A stretch of 64,000 nucleotides of DNA from Deroplatys truncata. Lineage: Eukaryota > Arthropoda > Insecta > Mantodea > Mantidae. This document shows, in pieces, positions 22,077 through 34,256 of the stretch. The notes below the pieces were generated by a model that was given only the letters and a program-made list of their open reading frames with translations, was not told the origin of the DNA and made no database searches. A program made the position numbers and the translations under genes. The stretch covers positions 100,085,795 through 100,149,794 of the forward strand of contig CM060977.1 of NCBI GenBank assembly GCA_030765065.1, written 5' to 3'. The number at the start of each line of letters is the position of its first letter. Position 1 is the stretch's first letter.

Positions 22077-22720
22077 CACTAACATATATTAAAAACACTT
22101 CTTGTTGTTTATACAAAAAAGATGAATACGTTTATACATGTGTATATTCTAAAGAAGCTTGCCTGTGAGTGGTAGTGAACTTTAAGATATGTATGTATAT
22201 CTATTTTTATGATCTTTGTACAGCACTATTTACACACATCTGCCACTGAGAGTAACAATCCCGAACTGAGTTTTTTTTATAAAGATTGTTGTAACGTCGT
22301 TTCTATGTTTGCATTTAAACTTGTAGCTTAACCATAATTGGCTCTATGGATGACGTGTCCCTCTATATAGTCAATAACAGCAATGTTCTTCAATATTTAT
22401 TTGTTTGTTGACTAAACTGTCACACAACTTTATCGAGAGGGTGGCTTATTGTTAAAGATAGCCGCAAGACCTTGACTTGTTCCTTTGTACTTCGGGTTTC
22501 TCTTCTTATCATTGTGTGTTTGTGACAAACAAGTGTCGTGTCTTGCCCTCACGACTCATATGACATGATTTACTTCTATGACATCTTAAACTAATACAAA
22601 ACGTAGCATTACAAATATATTACATTTTTAGTTACAACCATTCTAGGTCGGCTTTGTTAATTAACGTTTTAGTTAACACCTAAGAGTAAATAAATATGTA
22701 TATATATCATAATTCCGTTA
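21561..22720. other. No gene recognised
   Basis: Apart from the TA microsatellite, no supported element ends or coding frames. Confidence 0.4.
22031..22073. repeat. (TA)n microsatellite
   Basis: About 21 TA units, pure. Confidence 0.95.
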
Positions 22721-22724
22721 CAAT

Positions 22725-22832
22725 TTAAAGATCCTAAAAGCATGAAATTTTCGGTGAAATCTGTGGAGCGAACTTTTACGTGGAAATTAATCCCTTCTCC
22801 ACTTACTAGGTACGTGGTAGAGAAAGTAAAAG
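22725..22832 (-). repeat. HER hairpin-end fragment
   Basis: GGTGAAATCTG.. then CTTCTCCACTTACTAGGTACGTGGTAGAGAAAGTAAAA-type end (in pieces, 22794-22830). Confidence 0.6.
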
Positions 22833-23282
22833 AAAACAATCTCTTTCAAAGTTTTCAATGAGTAAAGCAGGAATGAAGGTTATTAACCTTATAACACACA
22901 AGTCGCTTACTGAAAGTTGCATAGGTGGATTTTTGACCTCGAAAGACGATTTAATTAACTTAATTTACCTTCCTCAGTTCTTTATGGAGTTATTGTATAA
23001 TTATCCGAGATTTTTTGTAAATAAGTTTCCTCATTTTCCCATATAATAGTTATGACTTTACAGGGCCCCAGCTATTCCCTGAGATGGTCCATATGGCCGA
23101 TAAGATCTTCTTCTGTTCTTCCAAAACACGGTTTAGGCCAAACGTCCTGTTTCGAGGCTAATTTTCAAATTGATCCCTCTATATTCTATGAGGTGAACAA
23201 ATTCTCTGTTACAAAATGGTCCACAAAAAGATGCTTGCCTAGAAAATCTTGAAGGAGCAATTCTTAGTACATGCTCTTTCCA
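22833..23282. other. No gene recognised
   Basis: Two short plus frames without family resemblance. Confidence 0.4.
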
Positions 23283-23284
23283 TT

Positions 23285-23995
23285 TTTAATTTCTCTACCA
23301 TATAGCTATTAGGTAGAGAAGGTATTGCATTTCACCCAAAAATTCTATATCGAAATTTCAACGGAAATAAATGTGTTTAGGCCAACTCTATAAAAATTTT
23401 TATAAAAATGTTTGTGTACCTGTAAACAACATTACTCAAAAACGAAAAGTCGGATAAATACCACACTTACTATTTAGTTTCAGTACCTTCCAGAGATACG
23501 ACACGAAGATTTAAGAAAATCTACACACCCCAAATTATGATTTCCATGGAACATTTCTCTAAATTGTTTAATGCCTATAGGTGGCTGTAATGATTTAAAT
23601 TAAAATATCATATATTAAAGATATTTACGTGACAAATAAAATGTATATCTTGAATTTTCTGGGAATAATCTGTGAAGTCCTCTTCATTCGGAAGGAATTT
23701 TGTGTAATCTTGTATAACTGGTAAATGTTAACAATAGACAAAAACATATTACACAAAAAAATATGGATCTCTTAAAAGCAAACGATTTATTTCAAATAAA
23801 TTCCTTTGTAGCATCAGCCATTTCTGAGATATCTGTTATAATGGTTCGATTTGTTCAATACTTCGTCATTCACTTTAAGTCCCACCGATTTTCAGTTGTT
23901 TCTCACGATTACATGGAAACAGTATGGGATTTTAACACAGATATAGCATCCAGTTCTTAAAAATGTGAGTATCGCTGTTTCCTTTGTTTCTATAA
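23285..23995 (+). repeat. HER copy, near full length
   Basis: Hairpin arms CTCTACCATATAG..TTAGGTAGAG at 23293-23320, then the internal blocks in order to the GTGAGTATCGCTGTTTCC block; the last ~150 bp are absent. Confidence 0.7.
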
Positions 23996-24070
23996 CGACA
24001 TACCCTCTAGTAGCTATTCTATGATATCCACACATCTTAGTCTGCCAGATCTTTAAAATTTCATAAATTG

Positions 24071-24333
24071 ACTTTCATTTATGGATGCTCTTTAAATGCT
24101 GTGGCCCTTAGCGTCCCATTCTGCATTGGGCGTGAAAGTCCGCAAAGTTTGCTCAGTGGCCTCTATCATACCATAAATCTATGACACGGGACCACCGGCT
24201 TTGATTCTCTTCCGAAGGAAGCAATTCTAAGGATTTTTACTCCCGAAAAAACAATCCATCGCCCTCCGCCGAGTTCGAACCTTACTTCGGGAACCAGATG
24301 TTAGCATGGTACCCCTAGATCACGGTTGGCGAC
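24071..24333 (-). repeat. SINE-1 with tRNA-like head
   Basis: Tail at left, tRNA-like head at right. On the minus strand the head contains GAGTTCGAACC-complement box B (GGTTCGAACTCGGCGGAGGG) and a decayed box A. Confidence 0.75.
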
Positions 24334-24339
24334 TTTAAA

Positions 24340-25980
24340 ATTTCATGTGTACCGCTTCCAACCTTGATTTTTCCCTTATTTGATACCCATGTTTCACTTG
24401 TATGTTTAAAAGCTGCTTTTGATACTAAGTTATATAGACCGATAAGCTATCAGTCATGCATAAATTTAATGCTGACACATGAATAAATTAAAAGAGATAA
24501 GGCAGCGGTGTAATCATATGATGAAGAACGAGTAAGTAACAGACATAAAGGTATCTTAAGGTACCTATAACTGAAATTTTCAAATTTTAAGATAACAATA
24601 CTAGCTTTCAGAGACCTATACCACATATGTGCGAGTATTTTAATGCAAATATGTTAGATTCAAGCTTCATCCATTTTGCTGTAATGGTTTAAAATGTACG
24701 GATATATTTGTTTCTTTTATTTTGTTATGTCACTTGAAATGTCCCTTGCGGAATACAATTGAAATTTTGGCTTGATATTGTAATCCTAGGTTCACAATCC
24801 ATACACTTTTTAAAATTGCCCCAGGTTTTTCAGCATCTCATCTAGTTTATACTGTAACTTTTTTAAACATTGTCAGTATGTATTTTGTGCTTAAAAAATT
24901 GGAACATTTGTTTTGGAAAATTAAAGAAGTATACTTATTGCATCTCACAAGAAACCAACAGCACTTCTTATTCATTGTACCTCTATGAAATAGTGTGCCA
25001 AATTGCATTCCTCCATCATAAAAGTGTTCTACAAGGGGTATTTTATATGAAGAAAAATGCTGAAAACATCAACAGTGATTTGAGTGTTGAACGCATAACT
25101 CACATTCAAGGCCGTCAGACTTCGATTGCTGCGATACACACGCTGCAAGAAACGATTGCTTTGTCAGAAATTTAGAGAAGCTTAAATAATTAGCTGTCCA
25201 GGATAATGAGGGCAGCGGTCCGTGACACGAAAAAGAAAAGCTAGTGCACGTACTGTTCAAACGACATAATAGTTGGACCAATGCTATTTAAGTCGATTTG
25301 CGTGTTATTCTTAAAGCAATCAGAGAATAAGAGAAGATGATTCACGCCTCCCCCCCCCACACACACACACACATAGAAACTAGTGTGAGTAGTCGGAGCA
25401 CTCTTCGACAGACATCCAAGATAAACACAACTCTATTAAGATTTCTCCGCAAAGGATCGAGAGTATAACGTGTACCACGTATAACTTATATTGTCGTAGT
25501 AAATGAATAAGTTGAACGTTTTGGCCGTCGATTGCTGTAACATCGTGCGCCTTGCAGCTACGAAAATACAACGAGGTTAAATATTTTATGGTGGTGAGTG
25601 AGAACAGTGCTGAAAGGAGAATTATGGTAAGAGTTATTCAACCATAGACAATGTACCGTTCATCCATTACAAGTAGCCCAAGATGTGGAAGTACCAACGC
25701 CGTGTAGAAATCAAAGTATAATCTCTTAAAGTGCTCCAACAACAACATCCCACATTGCAACCCTTCCACCGTACACCGCCGACGCAGCCTCATTCCCTGA
25801 TAATCATACAAGTGGATTTGAAACATCGGCGGAACTTCTGACATTGCGGCGTTATTTGTTATCAAACAACTCAATTATAGTAAGTAAATTATTGAAACAC
25901 CTGATATAAATAATGACTATGTATAATTAAAGTTAATTGTGCTGTGTACAGGACATAAGATGAAGTTATTTTGTTATTTT
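24340..25980. other. Longest stretch without recognised repeats
   Basis: About 1.6 kb. Two open frames (24879-25175 plus; 25874-25638 minus) have no domain I recognise and unconvincing starts. A C-run followed by (CA)n lies at 25351-25375. Unique host DNA or an unrecognised element are both possible. Confidence 0.4.
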
Positions 25981-25984
25981 TACC

Positions 25985-26413
25985 TTGTTATCTTGCCCCA
26001 CGCTTTGGGAGCCAATTTGAAGAAGTATTATATTTCGACTGTTGGGGAGGCGAACTTGAAGTAGTTCCAACCGCACGTATGGTAAAAAGTTTCCGGTAGC
26101 CCCAAGTTTGCCCCAAGTTTAAAAATATTCACTTTGTAATTTGTCTGTTTCTTTAAATATTATATATTTATGTTTGCCTCGGCTGCATCAGTATTTGTAT
26201 TTAGAGACAGTAATGTCTTAGCAGGGAGTGGTGCGACCGAAGAATGTAGGCTTACACAGATTATAATTTTACTTCACTCCTTTTATTAATGCTTGACACG
26301 ATTTAAATAACATTTCACTGATAGAGAGAGAGAGAGAGCTGTGAGATTTTTTTATTAATTACTTGCACTTTTTAACACGTAAACTATTTTCGTCACACAC
26401 TGAATACGTATTA
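25985..26413 (-). repeat. LTR-B fragment with primer-binding leader
   Basis: Leader GCCCCACGCTTTGGGAGCC then AATT precedes TG at 26018. From there the sequence is homologous to the LTR-B copy at 49904 until 26413, where the diverged LTR-A begins. Includes a (GA)n run at about 26322-26338. Confidence 0.65.
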
Positions 26414-26417
26414 AATT

Positions 26418-27409
26418 TGAGGCAGTATTTTATATCACAACACTGTGAATACCAGAGTGATTGCAGTGTAAATTAACATTATTGTATGACATTGATTTGA
26501 GATGTTTGTTAATTATAAGTATTGTTATGAAATAAGTTTACACGGCCTCACGGAAACTGACAATAGGAGCGGGTAACAATGAGCGAGGGGGTGAGTTGTT
26601 TATCAATTATAAGAGACAAAAAAATGACGTCAGAGTAGCGCGCTTTTCTTTAGAAATGGGGGGAATATCTTCCCTAGAGCATATGTGTTCGTAATTTTGA
26701 TTGGATATAAAAATAGACGCTAATATTGGCGCGCTTTATTAACCAATAGCAGCTCGATTATAACCATTAGGCATACCGGGGTGAGGGAGTATAAATTCCG
26801 TGCTAAAGACGGGTAACGCCCAGTCCAACAGAAGATTCGCGGGTTACACGTCACACAGTTCAACAGAATCATTCACCGGTTACACGTCGCGCAGTTCTAC
26901 AGAATCTCTCGCGTCGTAAAGTTGGTTACAAAAATGTGAAATACGCGAATTAATAATGTGCGGCAAATAAGTGATTATAGTTACATTCGAAAATATAACA
27001 GTTTCAGTCGGGCGTGTATTAAGAGTAATTATGTGAAATTAATTAATTGTGACGGCAATAAAAGTGTAAAAACAAATTCTTTTATCAGTGTTATCTTTTA
27101 GTAACAACTCCTTTCCGTTTACACACCCTGTTTAAGAGATTTGATCGGCTGAGTAATAATAACTAGCCGGAGGACAAAGAACCCAAAATTCAAACTAGTA
27201 ATACAATAACAGGCGCTCAGCAAATAAGATAACACGAAGATTTTTAAAATGTTCCAGAAACTTGGACGCGTCAGTCGATAGCCAATAGGAACTAAGAAAA
27301 GAAAGTGTTAGGGCGAAGTTAAGAAAATATATATTAAGTTAGGAATTTCTCTTACTTCACGCAGTTTGTTAAAATCATTCAGCATGTCTCCACGTTACTC
27401 CGTGAGGCA
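26418..27409 (+). repeat. Diverged LTR-A, plus orientation, with leader
   Basis: 992 bp from TGAGGCAGTA to GTGAGGCA. It shares with LTR-A the GCGCGC/AACGCGCC block, CCAATAGCAG, the TATA box (GAGTATAAAT at 26785-26794), AATAAAAG (27056-27063) and the GTGTAAACGGAAAGGA-complement end. Three ~37 bp tandem units with CAGTTC.ACAGAAT cores occupy 26828-26915. The leader after CA (AATTGGTGCCAAGAAAAC) is a primer-binding-like sequence, so this is a 5' LTR of a plus-strand element. Confidence 0.7.
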
Positions 27410-27485
27410 AATTGGTGCCAAGAAAACAAAGGAAACAATGTCGGGCTATAAATTCGTTGAATAACTTCGTCGATAAGAAATAATA

Positions 27486-28381
27486 CGAGGGTAATTTCAA
27501 AAGTCATGCACGGGGCGCATGACTTTTGAAACTTGATCACCCGTTGCGGTGGGGTGATCAAGTTGAAATTTATATCGGCTATGAGACAGACCCTAGGCTT
27601 GATGGTTGTATATGTGTTTGCTAGTTTGCATGGCTGTGTCGTGAGTAATTCCGTTTTAAATGGAATTTGAAACCGAGTCAAGTCGGAATACACATAGTGA
27701 CCAGCCTTTCTACATCAAAATCGAATCGAAAAGGATTGTTGCACTTGTTGAAACCTGGATACGAGATTTTGAGCCAGAACTGAAGGCTCAATCGTCACAA
27801 TGGAAAAGTTCCGACTCTTCAGGCCCGAAAAAATCCGTCGCCAACAATCAAAAACAAAACTGATGATAATCTTTGCATTGACATGAATGGAGCCATAGCT
27901 ACAAATAGAAGACGGCTGTAACAGGCACGTACTACAAGCTTTTTCTGAAAAATGTTTTACGCCTGAAAATTCGAAGGTCTGACATGCTTGCAGCGGTGTC
28001 CTCGTTTTGCACGATAATGAAAGACCGCATATTGCCCTAACAGTGAGAGAAACACTCGACAAATATGGATGGGAAGTACTTATCCATCCACCATACAGTC
28101 CTGATGTGGGCGCACCAGACATTGATTTTTCCAAATTGAAGCAACCACTCCGTGGAAAACATTTTGATACAATTTATGAAGCTTCCAGTGAGGTGACCCG
28201 AGTAATCAGATAGCTCAACAATGAAGGTGCCCTATCCGGAATACAAAATTTGCCAAAATATTGGTAAGCTGTCATAAACAGGAATGGAAATTATATTGAA
28301 GGCTTGTAAAGGTATTTTGTTAAATAAACCATTTTCTTTCCTTCTACCTTACAGTGTGCAAAACGTTTGAAATGACCCTCG
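27486..28381 (+). mobile_element. Mariner element, internally deleted, TA target duplication
   Basis: Terminal inverted repeats CGAGGGTAATTTCAAAAG (27486-) and, on the right, CTTTGAAATGACCCTCG-type sequence ending at 28381, flanked by TA on both sides (27484-27485 and 28382-28383). At 896 bp it is shorter than a typical ~1.3 kb mariner. It lies in the leader just downstream of the diverged LTR-A. Confidence 0.85.
27660..28266 (+). pseudogene. Mariner transposase relic
   Basis: Frame 27660-27863 carries VETWIRDFEPELKAQSSQW; mariner transposases normally have Asp before ETW, here it is Val. After frameshifts, 28007-28213 carries LHDN-type MHDNERPHIALTVRETLDK and HPPYSPDVGAPDIDF, the second and third catalytic regions. 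The whole N-terminal paired-type DNA-binding half is missing, so only the catalytic part survives, broken by stops and shifts. It can neither bind ends nor cut. Confidence 0.8.
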
Positions 28382-28419
28382 TATATAAATAAAGAGTTCA
28401 ACGTGATCTTACTTGCAAA

Positions 28420-29193
28420 CTCTTGTGAAACCATACATTTGGGAAACCGCGAAATGTGCATTAAAACCGTTGATACATGTTCGCGTGTTATGAATGATTG
28501 TGAAACAGTGGAAGTGTCGTCGTCAATGATTATAATAAATAAGACAAGTGCAATTGTGAGCAGTGTTTGTGAATAAACTATTTACATATTACATCAATTA
28601 ATATATCACTATATTCCATATTGTATCTAGTCTCATTGCTCTGAGATCTCCATACGTAATCACGCTCTACCATATGTACGACAACAGCTGGCTAGACGAT
28701 GAAGAAAAATAAGATAGCACGAGGATAATAAATGTAACACTATTTGACACTCTCAAAGAATAACACAATCTTTTTATATACAACGAAACACTAATTAATT
28801 ACATTTTTTACTCATCAACAAATCGGACGACTGGCATAACTTCCTTAACCTCTTCCTGGAAAGTCTTCGGAGTAGAATTTCTGCATCGCCTGTAAGTATC
28901 CTTTGGCTGTGAAACAGTCGGATGTGTCGAGTCATTCTTGGATAATCAGAATAGGCGAAATTTTACACCTTTGTACCTTCTCTGTACTCTAGTAGTTACC
29001 AAATAACCATAATATCTTAATATTCATAGTTTTTACATAATACAGACACCCTCAATATTTTATACATATAACGAAATAGAGGTGAAACTGGAGAATATGG
29101 GTTTATTGAGACACATTCTACAAAAATCCGGAAAGATAAACTTCCAACTGTTAATTATAAAATATTTTTATTGGTTTCTAATGCTAGCTGGTC
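28420..29193. other. No gene recognised
   Basis: Could be internal sequence of the plus-strand LTR-A element, but no gag or pol similarity is visible. Confidence 0.35.
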
Positions 29194-29206
29194 ACAATGT
29201 TCTCTT

Positions 29207-29501
29207 AAATTAAATTGAGTTTTATTTATGGACGCTCTTTAACTACTACGGTCTTTAGCGTCCCATTCTATATTGGGCGTGAAAGAACGACAATTTTGCT
29301 CAGAGATCTCTTTATCAGGCTTGAGGTTCCTTTACATGCCGTAAATCTATGACACGGAACCACCGGCTTTACTTCCCTTCCGAAGGAAGCCATGCTAAGG
29401 ATTTTTACGCCCAAGAAAATCCATCGCCCTCCGCCGAGTTTGAATCCGCGACGTCGGGAACTAGAGGCTAGCACGTTACCACTAGTCCACGGAGGACGAC
29501 A
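29207..29501 (-). repeat. SINE-1, full length, 13 bp target duplication
   Basis: ACAATGTTCTCTT flanks both ends (29194-29206 and 29502-29514). The minus-strand head has tRNA-like boxes (CCGTGGACTAGTGGTAACGTGC and GATTCAAACTCGGCGGAGGG) and the tail ends TAAAACTCAATTTAATTT. Best-defined member of the family. Confidence 0.9.
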
Positions 29502-29824
29502 ACAATGTTCTCTTTTTATATAATTTATATATGCAGGATAATTCTGTGACTAAGTTACAAACTTTTAGGGATGAGAGAGGGGACAATTATGAACAACGTT
29601 CTTATAAGAACCCATTTCCGTAAATGTCTCATTTGATAGGAACAAGCATTAGTTTTTCTCTATAACAGATAGGTAGAGTGAAGCTTTTCATTCTAAAGTA
29701 ATTAGGGTGCTAGTAAATTGTAGTGTCTTCTTTAATATAAGCCAAGATATTGCCACATGTTTACATGCTGGTATGTTAACATTGTTGTAATCATATAATT
29801 TCACATTAACTTTCTGATATACAA

Positions 29825-30065
29825 TTTCAATCAACGTGTGGGCTGATATAGTGCATGGTCACTTGATAGGGACATATCTACAGCTAGCTCATTTAAATGG
29901 ACATATTTACCACAACTTTCTTGAGTTATTACAATATCTGAGCTGCTGCTGGAGGGTATTCCATATTATCTTCGTCATCGCATGCGGTGGCAGCATGATG
30001 GTGCACCCGTACACTTCTCCGGGGGACAAAATTTTTTTCGTGAACGCTTTCCGTCCTTTATTTTT
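29825..30065 (+). pseudogene. Tc1/mariner-superfamily transposase relic, left part
   Basis: Encodes VWADIVHGHLIGTYL..LNGHIYHNFLE (29838-29925) and, after a frameshift, LEGIPYYLRHRMRWQHDGAPVHFS (29947-30018). The latter is the HDGAP.HFS catalytic motif of a common insect DDE transposase group. It ends at 30075 in a GATTTTTTC stretch matching the DFF of the DFFLWG motif; the rest lies at 39573. Confidence 0.75.
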
Positions 30066-30075
30066 AGATTTTTTC
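30066..30075. repeat. Left copy of 10 bp duplication (AGATTTTTTC)
   Basis: Matches 39563-39572 exactly; brackets the HER plus nested LTR element within the transposase relic. Confidence 0.7.
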
Positions 30076-30927
30076 TTTCTCTACTACGTATAGTAAGTAG
30101 GGGAAGTATTGCATTCCACCCAAAAGTTCGATACCGAGATTTCACCGGAAATACATGTTTTGAGACCTCCTGAATCCAAAAAAAGCATTTTTGGAAACAT
30201 GTCCGTGTGTGTCTGTGTGTGTGTGTGTGTGTGTGTGTCTGTGAACAGCATAACTCAAAAACGAAGAGTCGGATAAGCACCAAACATGGTATTTAGGTTC
30301 AGTATCTTCCAGAGATGCGACACGAAGGTTTTCAAGAAAATCCCCCCACCCCAGACTACCCTTTACATGGAAGATTTTTCGAAAATTGTAATTTTCTCAA
30401 AAATAGCTCTAACGATTTTGATGAAAATATCATATGTTTAAGATATTCTTGTGAGAAATGAAATGTATATCTCGAATTTTCTGGGAATGTCTCCAAAAGT
30501 ATTCTTCATTGTGAACGACTTTTGCATAACTAGTAAACCATAAAAGATAGAGAAAATTTTACTACACAAAAATGTAGAACGCGTTAAAATACACAACTCA
30601 TGTCATATACATTTCTTTTGTTGAGTGAACCATTTTCGAGATATTGCTTGTTATTTCCTTAAATTTTCCAATTCTTATACTTTTTCTCAAATTCGTTATT
30701 CATTTTTTTTGTCCAGGACATGCAAAGAGAATGGAATGCGCCACATAGCAACCAGCGTTAAAATATTTGACTATCGCTTAAAATCTATCATATTTCCCTT
30801 GCATCTACAAGAAAATTACCAATACGATTGACATCTCGATATCTCGATTAACATGAAGCATATGGAGAAAAGGAGTTTGTAAAATTAGATTGTACAAGAG
30901 TAGAGAAAGTCATGTGAGTGTAACACA

Positions 30928-31863
30928 TGCGAGTGTATTCTTATAATGTTTGTTTACATCAGTGTTGAAGCCATCTTGTGACGTCATTCATTTGTTCGGT
31001 TTGTAGCTCCATCTTGTGTTAGCAATTTGCATCAGTGTTTGTGTTCGAAAGAATTTTAAGTTTGTTTATTGTCCTCCGGCTAGCTATTATCTTATCTTGG
31101 GTCGAACATGTGTCTTGATCAGGGTTGTGTAAAGGGAAAGGAATCTTTTATTCAAAAAGAACACTGATGAAGAAATTTGTTTTATAATTTTTTACTGTCG
31201 AACACGTTCACTATCACTTTTACATATTGATCTAGATACTCGCCAAACTGAAACTGTTATAATAACTTCTTACTGATCACTTTTAATCAACGTACTTCAA
31301 CCTTTTATATAATTAACTTTACCATATTTTAGATCTTTCATAATTCTGCTGCGCGTAACTTGTGAATCTATATCCGATGTATGACGAACTAATACTTTCG
31401 ACGAACTGACTGACTGAAGACGACGTGTAGTGTACACAGAGTTTTGATGAACTGCCCGCGATCTACCTCTGACTTGGCTTATTTATACTCCTTCATCCAG
31501 ATACGCCTAAAGATTATAACTGAACTGCTATTGGCTAATAAAACGCGCCAACATTAGCGTCTATCTTAATAACCAATTAAAATTATGAATACATATGCTT
31601 TAGGGAGAACACATTCCAGAAGTTTCTACCGAAAACGCGCCAATATTACGTAACTTCCTCGTTTCCAATAATGATAAACAGCTCACCCCTCTCTCTGCAT
31701 TATTGCGCGCTATTATTGACAGTTTCAGTAAGGTCGTAGAAACTTACTTATCAACAATAATTACAGTCAAGAAACATCTCAAATCAATGTCACATAAAAA
31801 TGCATATTCATATTACAATCATTATTTACATTTAAGTAATTTGTGATACAAATTACTGCATCA
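30928..31863 (-). repeat. 3' LTR (left)
   Basis: 936 bp. Same family as 8349-9344, 16647-17635 and 26418-27409. The polypurine-like sequence AGTGGGGCATA lies just internal to it on the minus strand (31864-31874). Confidence 0.95.
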
Positions 31864-31874
31864 TATGCCCCACT

Positions 31875-32544
31875 AGAAACATAATTATAAATATTTACAA
31901 CTTGTTTGGAAATTTTATAATTAGGTTTTTAGTCTCCTAAATCTTGGAACACACGCTATCACTTTCACTTAACACTTCACACGCATTTAACACACGACAT
32001 ATATTTTTTTTTATCTCGCCACTACTTACTGGCTCTGGTTTAATTAATTTAGATATTAATCTGACATCACAAAATTTTTTTATAGCAAATACTGTACCCT
32101 AAATTATTTAATTACTGTTACCAAATTGTTTACTTTCTTAAGTTGTTGACAAAAATTTATACATTTAAGATTTTTGTAATTGTTTAACATTTTTACCAAA
32201 ATATTCACCCTCTACACAAATATTTACATCTCTTAAATCTAGGCACTGTTTCACATGTTCTATTTGCTACATAAATATTTGTTTTTTTTAAATTATATTT
32301 ACCAATTTTTGTTATTTTGTACTTTATCTTAACAATACTATTGGAATAGTATTTATGTACTTTACTTTAATATAACATCATGCTTTATTTCACATGTTCA
32401 GTTACTAATAAAATGTTATTTTCCTCTTAAACATTTAGTCATGTCCAAAATTTATTTCTCCTTTCACATGACGTACATATTTATTTAACCCTCTTACGTT
32501 CCAATACATTGCTCTGCATTTCGTCTTTAACTATCCAGCATTTA
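31875..32544 (-). other. Non-coding stretch between integrase and 3' LTR
   Basis: Strongly A+T-rich, full of stops in all frames, no envelope-like ORF or membrane segment. Probably the element's 3' untranslated region. Confidence 0.7.
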
Positions 32545-33108
32545 CTATTTATCATCTTTGTCTTTTGTTTCACCTTGATCTTCATGGTTGTATGGTTTCA
32601 GCATCTCAATATGGAACTTTCCTATGCTTTTTCGAGTTGTTGGATTACATAACTCATATGTATTAGTTCCATATACTTCAACAACTTCATATGGTCCATG
32701 GTATTTGAGAAACATTCGCCAATAAAGTTTATTTGCTTTATCCGACAATTTCTTGGTTTTGACCAAAACTAAATCTCCTATTTTGATCCTCCATTCCTTT
32801 CTCTTCTTTTCTTCATGATTCATTTTTCTTTTTATGGCCTTTTTCTTCATCCTCTCGAATGCTTTTCGGAGCATGTCTTCTTCTGTTTGTGGTATCGAAT
32901 GCGCATCTGGAATGGCTTCTGGAATTTTTTTACACATTGTATTGATCTTCTTTCCTAACTTAAGTTCACATGGTTTGTATCCTGTCACATTGTTTACGGT
33001 TTCATTTAGTAGATTCTGAACGAAGTTCACGTATCCATACCATTGGGTTTGTTTTCGATGACACAACACCCTTAAATAATTTGAAATTTCCTTAATTTCC
33101 CTCTCCAC
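32545..33108 (-). pseudogene. Integrase C-terminal part
   Basis: The 187-codon frame starts inside the catalytic core, at the region where the third catalytic residue (Glu) sits, and runs to the end of pol. It shows VTGYKPCELKLGKK (end of core) and a GPY/F-type C-terminal module: WRIKIGDLVLVKTK, HGPYEVVEVYG, IGKFHIEMLKPY. These modules bind DNA or target chromatin in gypsy integrases. It is joined to the preceding frame only if a one-base shift near 33110 (in a GGG run on the plus strand) is ignored. A Lys/Glu-rich tail follows. The ATG at its start is internal and not a true initiation site. Confidence 0.85.
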
Positions 33109-34256
33109 GGGTTGGAGTTCGGTCTGTATCTTGACGAAAAATATTGTTTAATGCCATTTTCTTTCAGTCCATCCATAAATTTTTTTCCTGTGAAATACGA
33201 AGCATTATCGCTCAATACAGATTGAATAGGTCCTTCTTCTATCACATATGACTTGAGTAGTCTATTCAAACATGCTAAACCTGTAGGTTTTCTCAAAGGG
33301 TAAATTCTTACATATTTGCTGAATATATCATAACAGACAAATATATATTTATTTCCAAACTGACTTGGAGGCATCGGACCATGAATACCGATACTAATTA
33401 CACATCTCGGCTTATCCCTTATAACCGAATTAGTTTCAAATGCATATGCTGCATTTATTTGCTTTGCCTTCTGACACAGGTTGCAGCACGATATAAATTT
33501 TCGAACTTTCTGACGCAATTTGGACATGTATAAATTCTCTAAAATCATAGAAGTTGTCCGGTCCGTCCCTGAGTGTGCTAACCCTTCGTGAAAATTCTTA
33601 ATTAGTTCCTTTTCCATGCTTTTCGGAACCATTACCTTCCAACTAGGCACTTCTTTTCCATGCTTCTTGTATAATGTCCCATCCCGAATTGCTACAATTT
33701 CTTTCTTTGCCTCTTCAATTAGTGGTGCCTTTTCTTTAAGTTCTAATAATTTTGAGTCCTCATTTTGAATTTCCCCCATATTTTTCAATTTTCTAATCAT
33801 TTCTTTGCTTAAAGGAATTTCAATTGTCAATATTTTGACTTCATTTCTAGGCCTTTCAATATTTTCGGGAATTTGTGAGTTGTAGTTTAATCTTGATAGC
33901 AAATCACTGAAGGTATTATTTTTGCCAGGAATGTGTATAATCTCAATATCGAATGCAGATATTGCATGAATGTATCTAGCAAGTTTTCCACTACATAATC
34001 TACACCGTTGTATGAAAGTTAAGCTGATGTGGTCTGAATATACTTTCACCTTTTGCTGATAAATATAGGTTTTAAAACGAACTAATGAGAAATATAGTGC
34101 TCCAATTTCTAGCTGAGTCACTGAAGAATTCCGCTCAATATTTGTAAGTCCTCTAGAAGCTGTACTAATGACGTGAAAGTCATTGTTGAAGTCTCGCTGT
34201 CCTAAAATTCCGGCGTATCCTTGCATTGATGCGTCGACATAAATCTCATATTCCAA
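33072..34256 (-). pseudogene. RNase H and integrase N-terminal/core part
   Basis: Begins with the RNase H start (YEIYVDASMQGYAGILGQ; the DAS aspartate) and its YSDHISLTF second acidic site. Then comes the integrase zinc domain: H and H in HEGLAHSGTD.. and C and C in CCNLCQ (plus-strand 33470-33600). The core follows with SDNASYFTG holding the second catalytic Asp. The first catalytic Asp expected in the D..GP motif is replaced by Gly (ISIGIHGPMP, codon at 33387-33389). That substitution alone should disable strand transfer. A one-base shift near 34265 separates this frame from reverse transcriptase, another near 33110 from the integrase C-terminus. Confidence 0.9.

Noticed and set aside
24870..25175. 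101-codon plus frame
   Set aside because: It opens at TTG; the first ATG is downstream; composition and content show no domain.
25638..25874. Harbinger-like transposase fragment
   Set aside because: A brief resemblance in MDERYIVYG was not backed by any other motif of that family.
31875..32544. Envelope gene downstream of integrase
   Set aside because: All frames are short and full of stops; no signal peptide or membrane segment.
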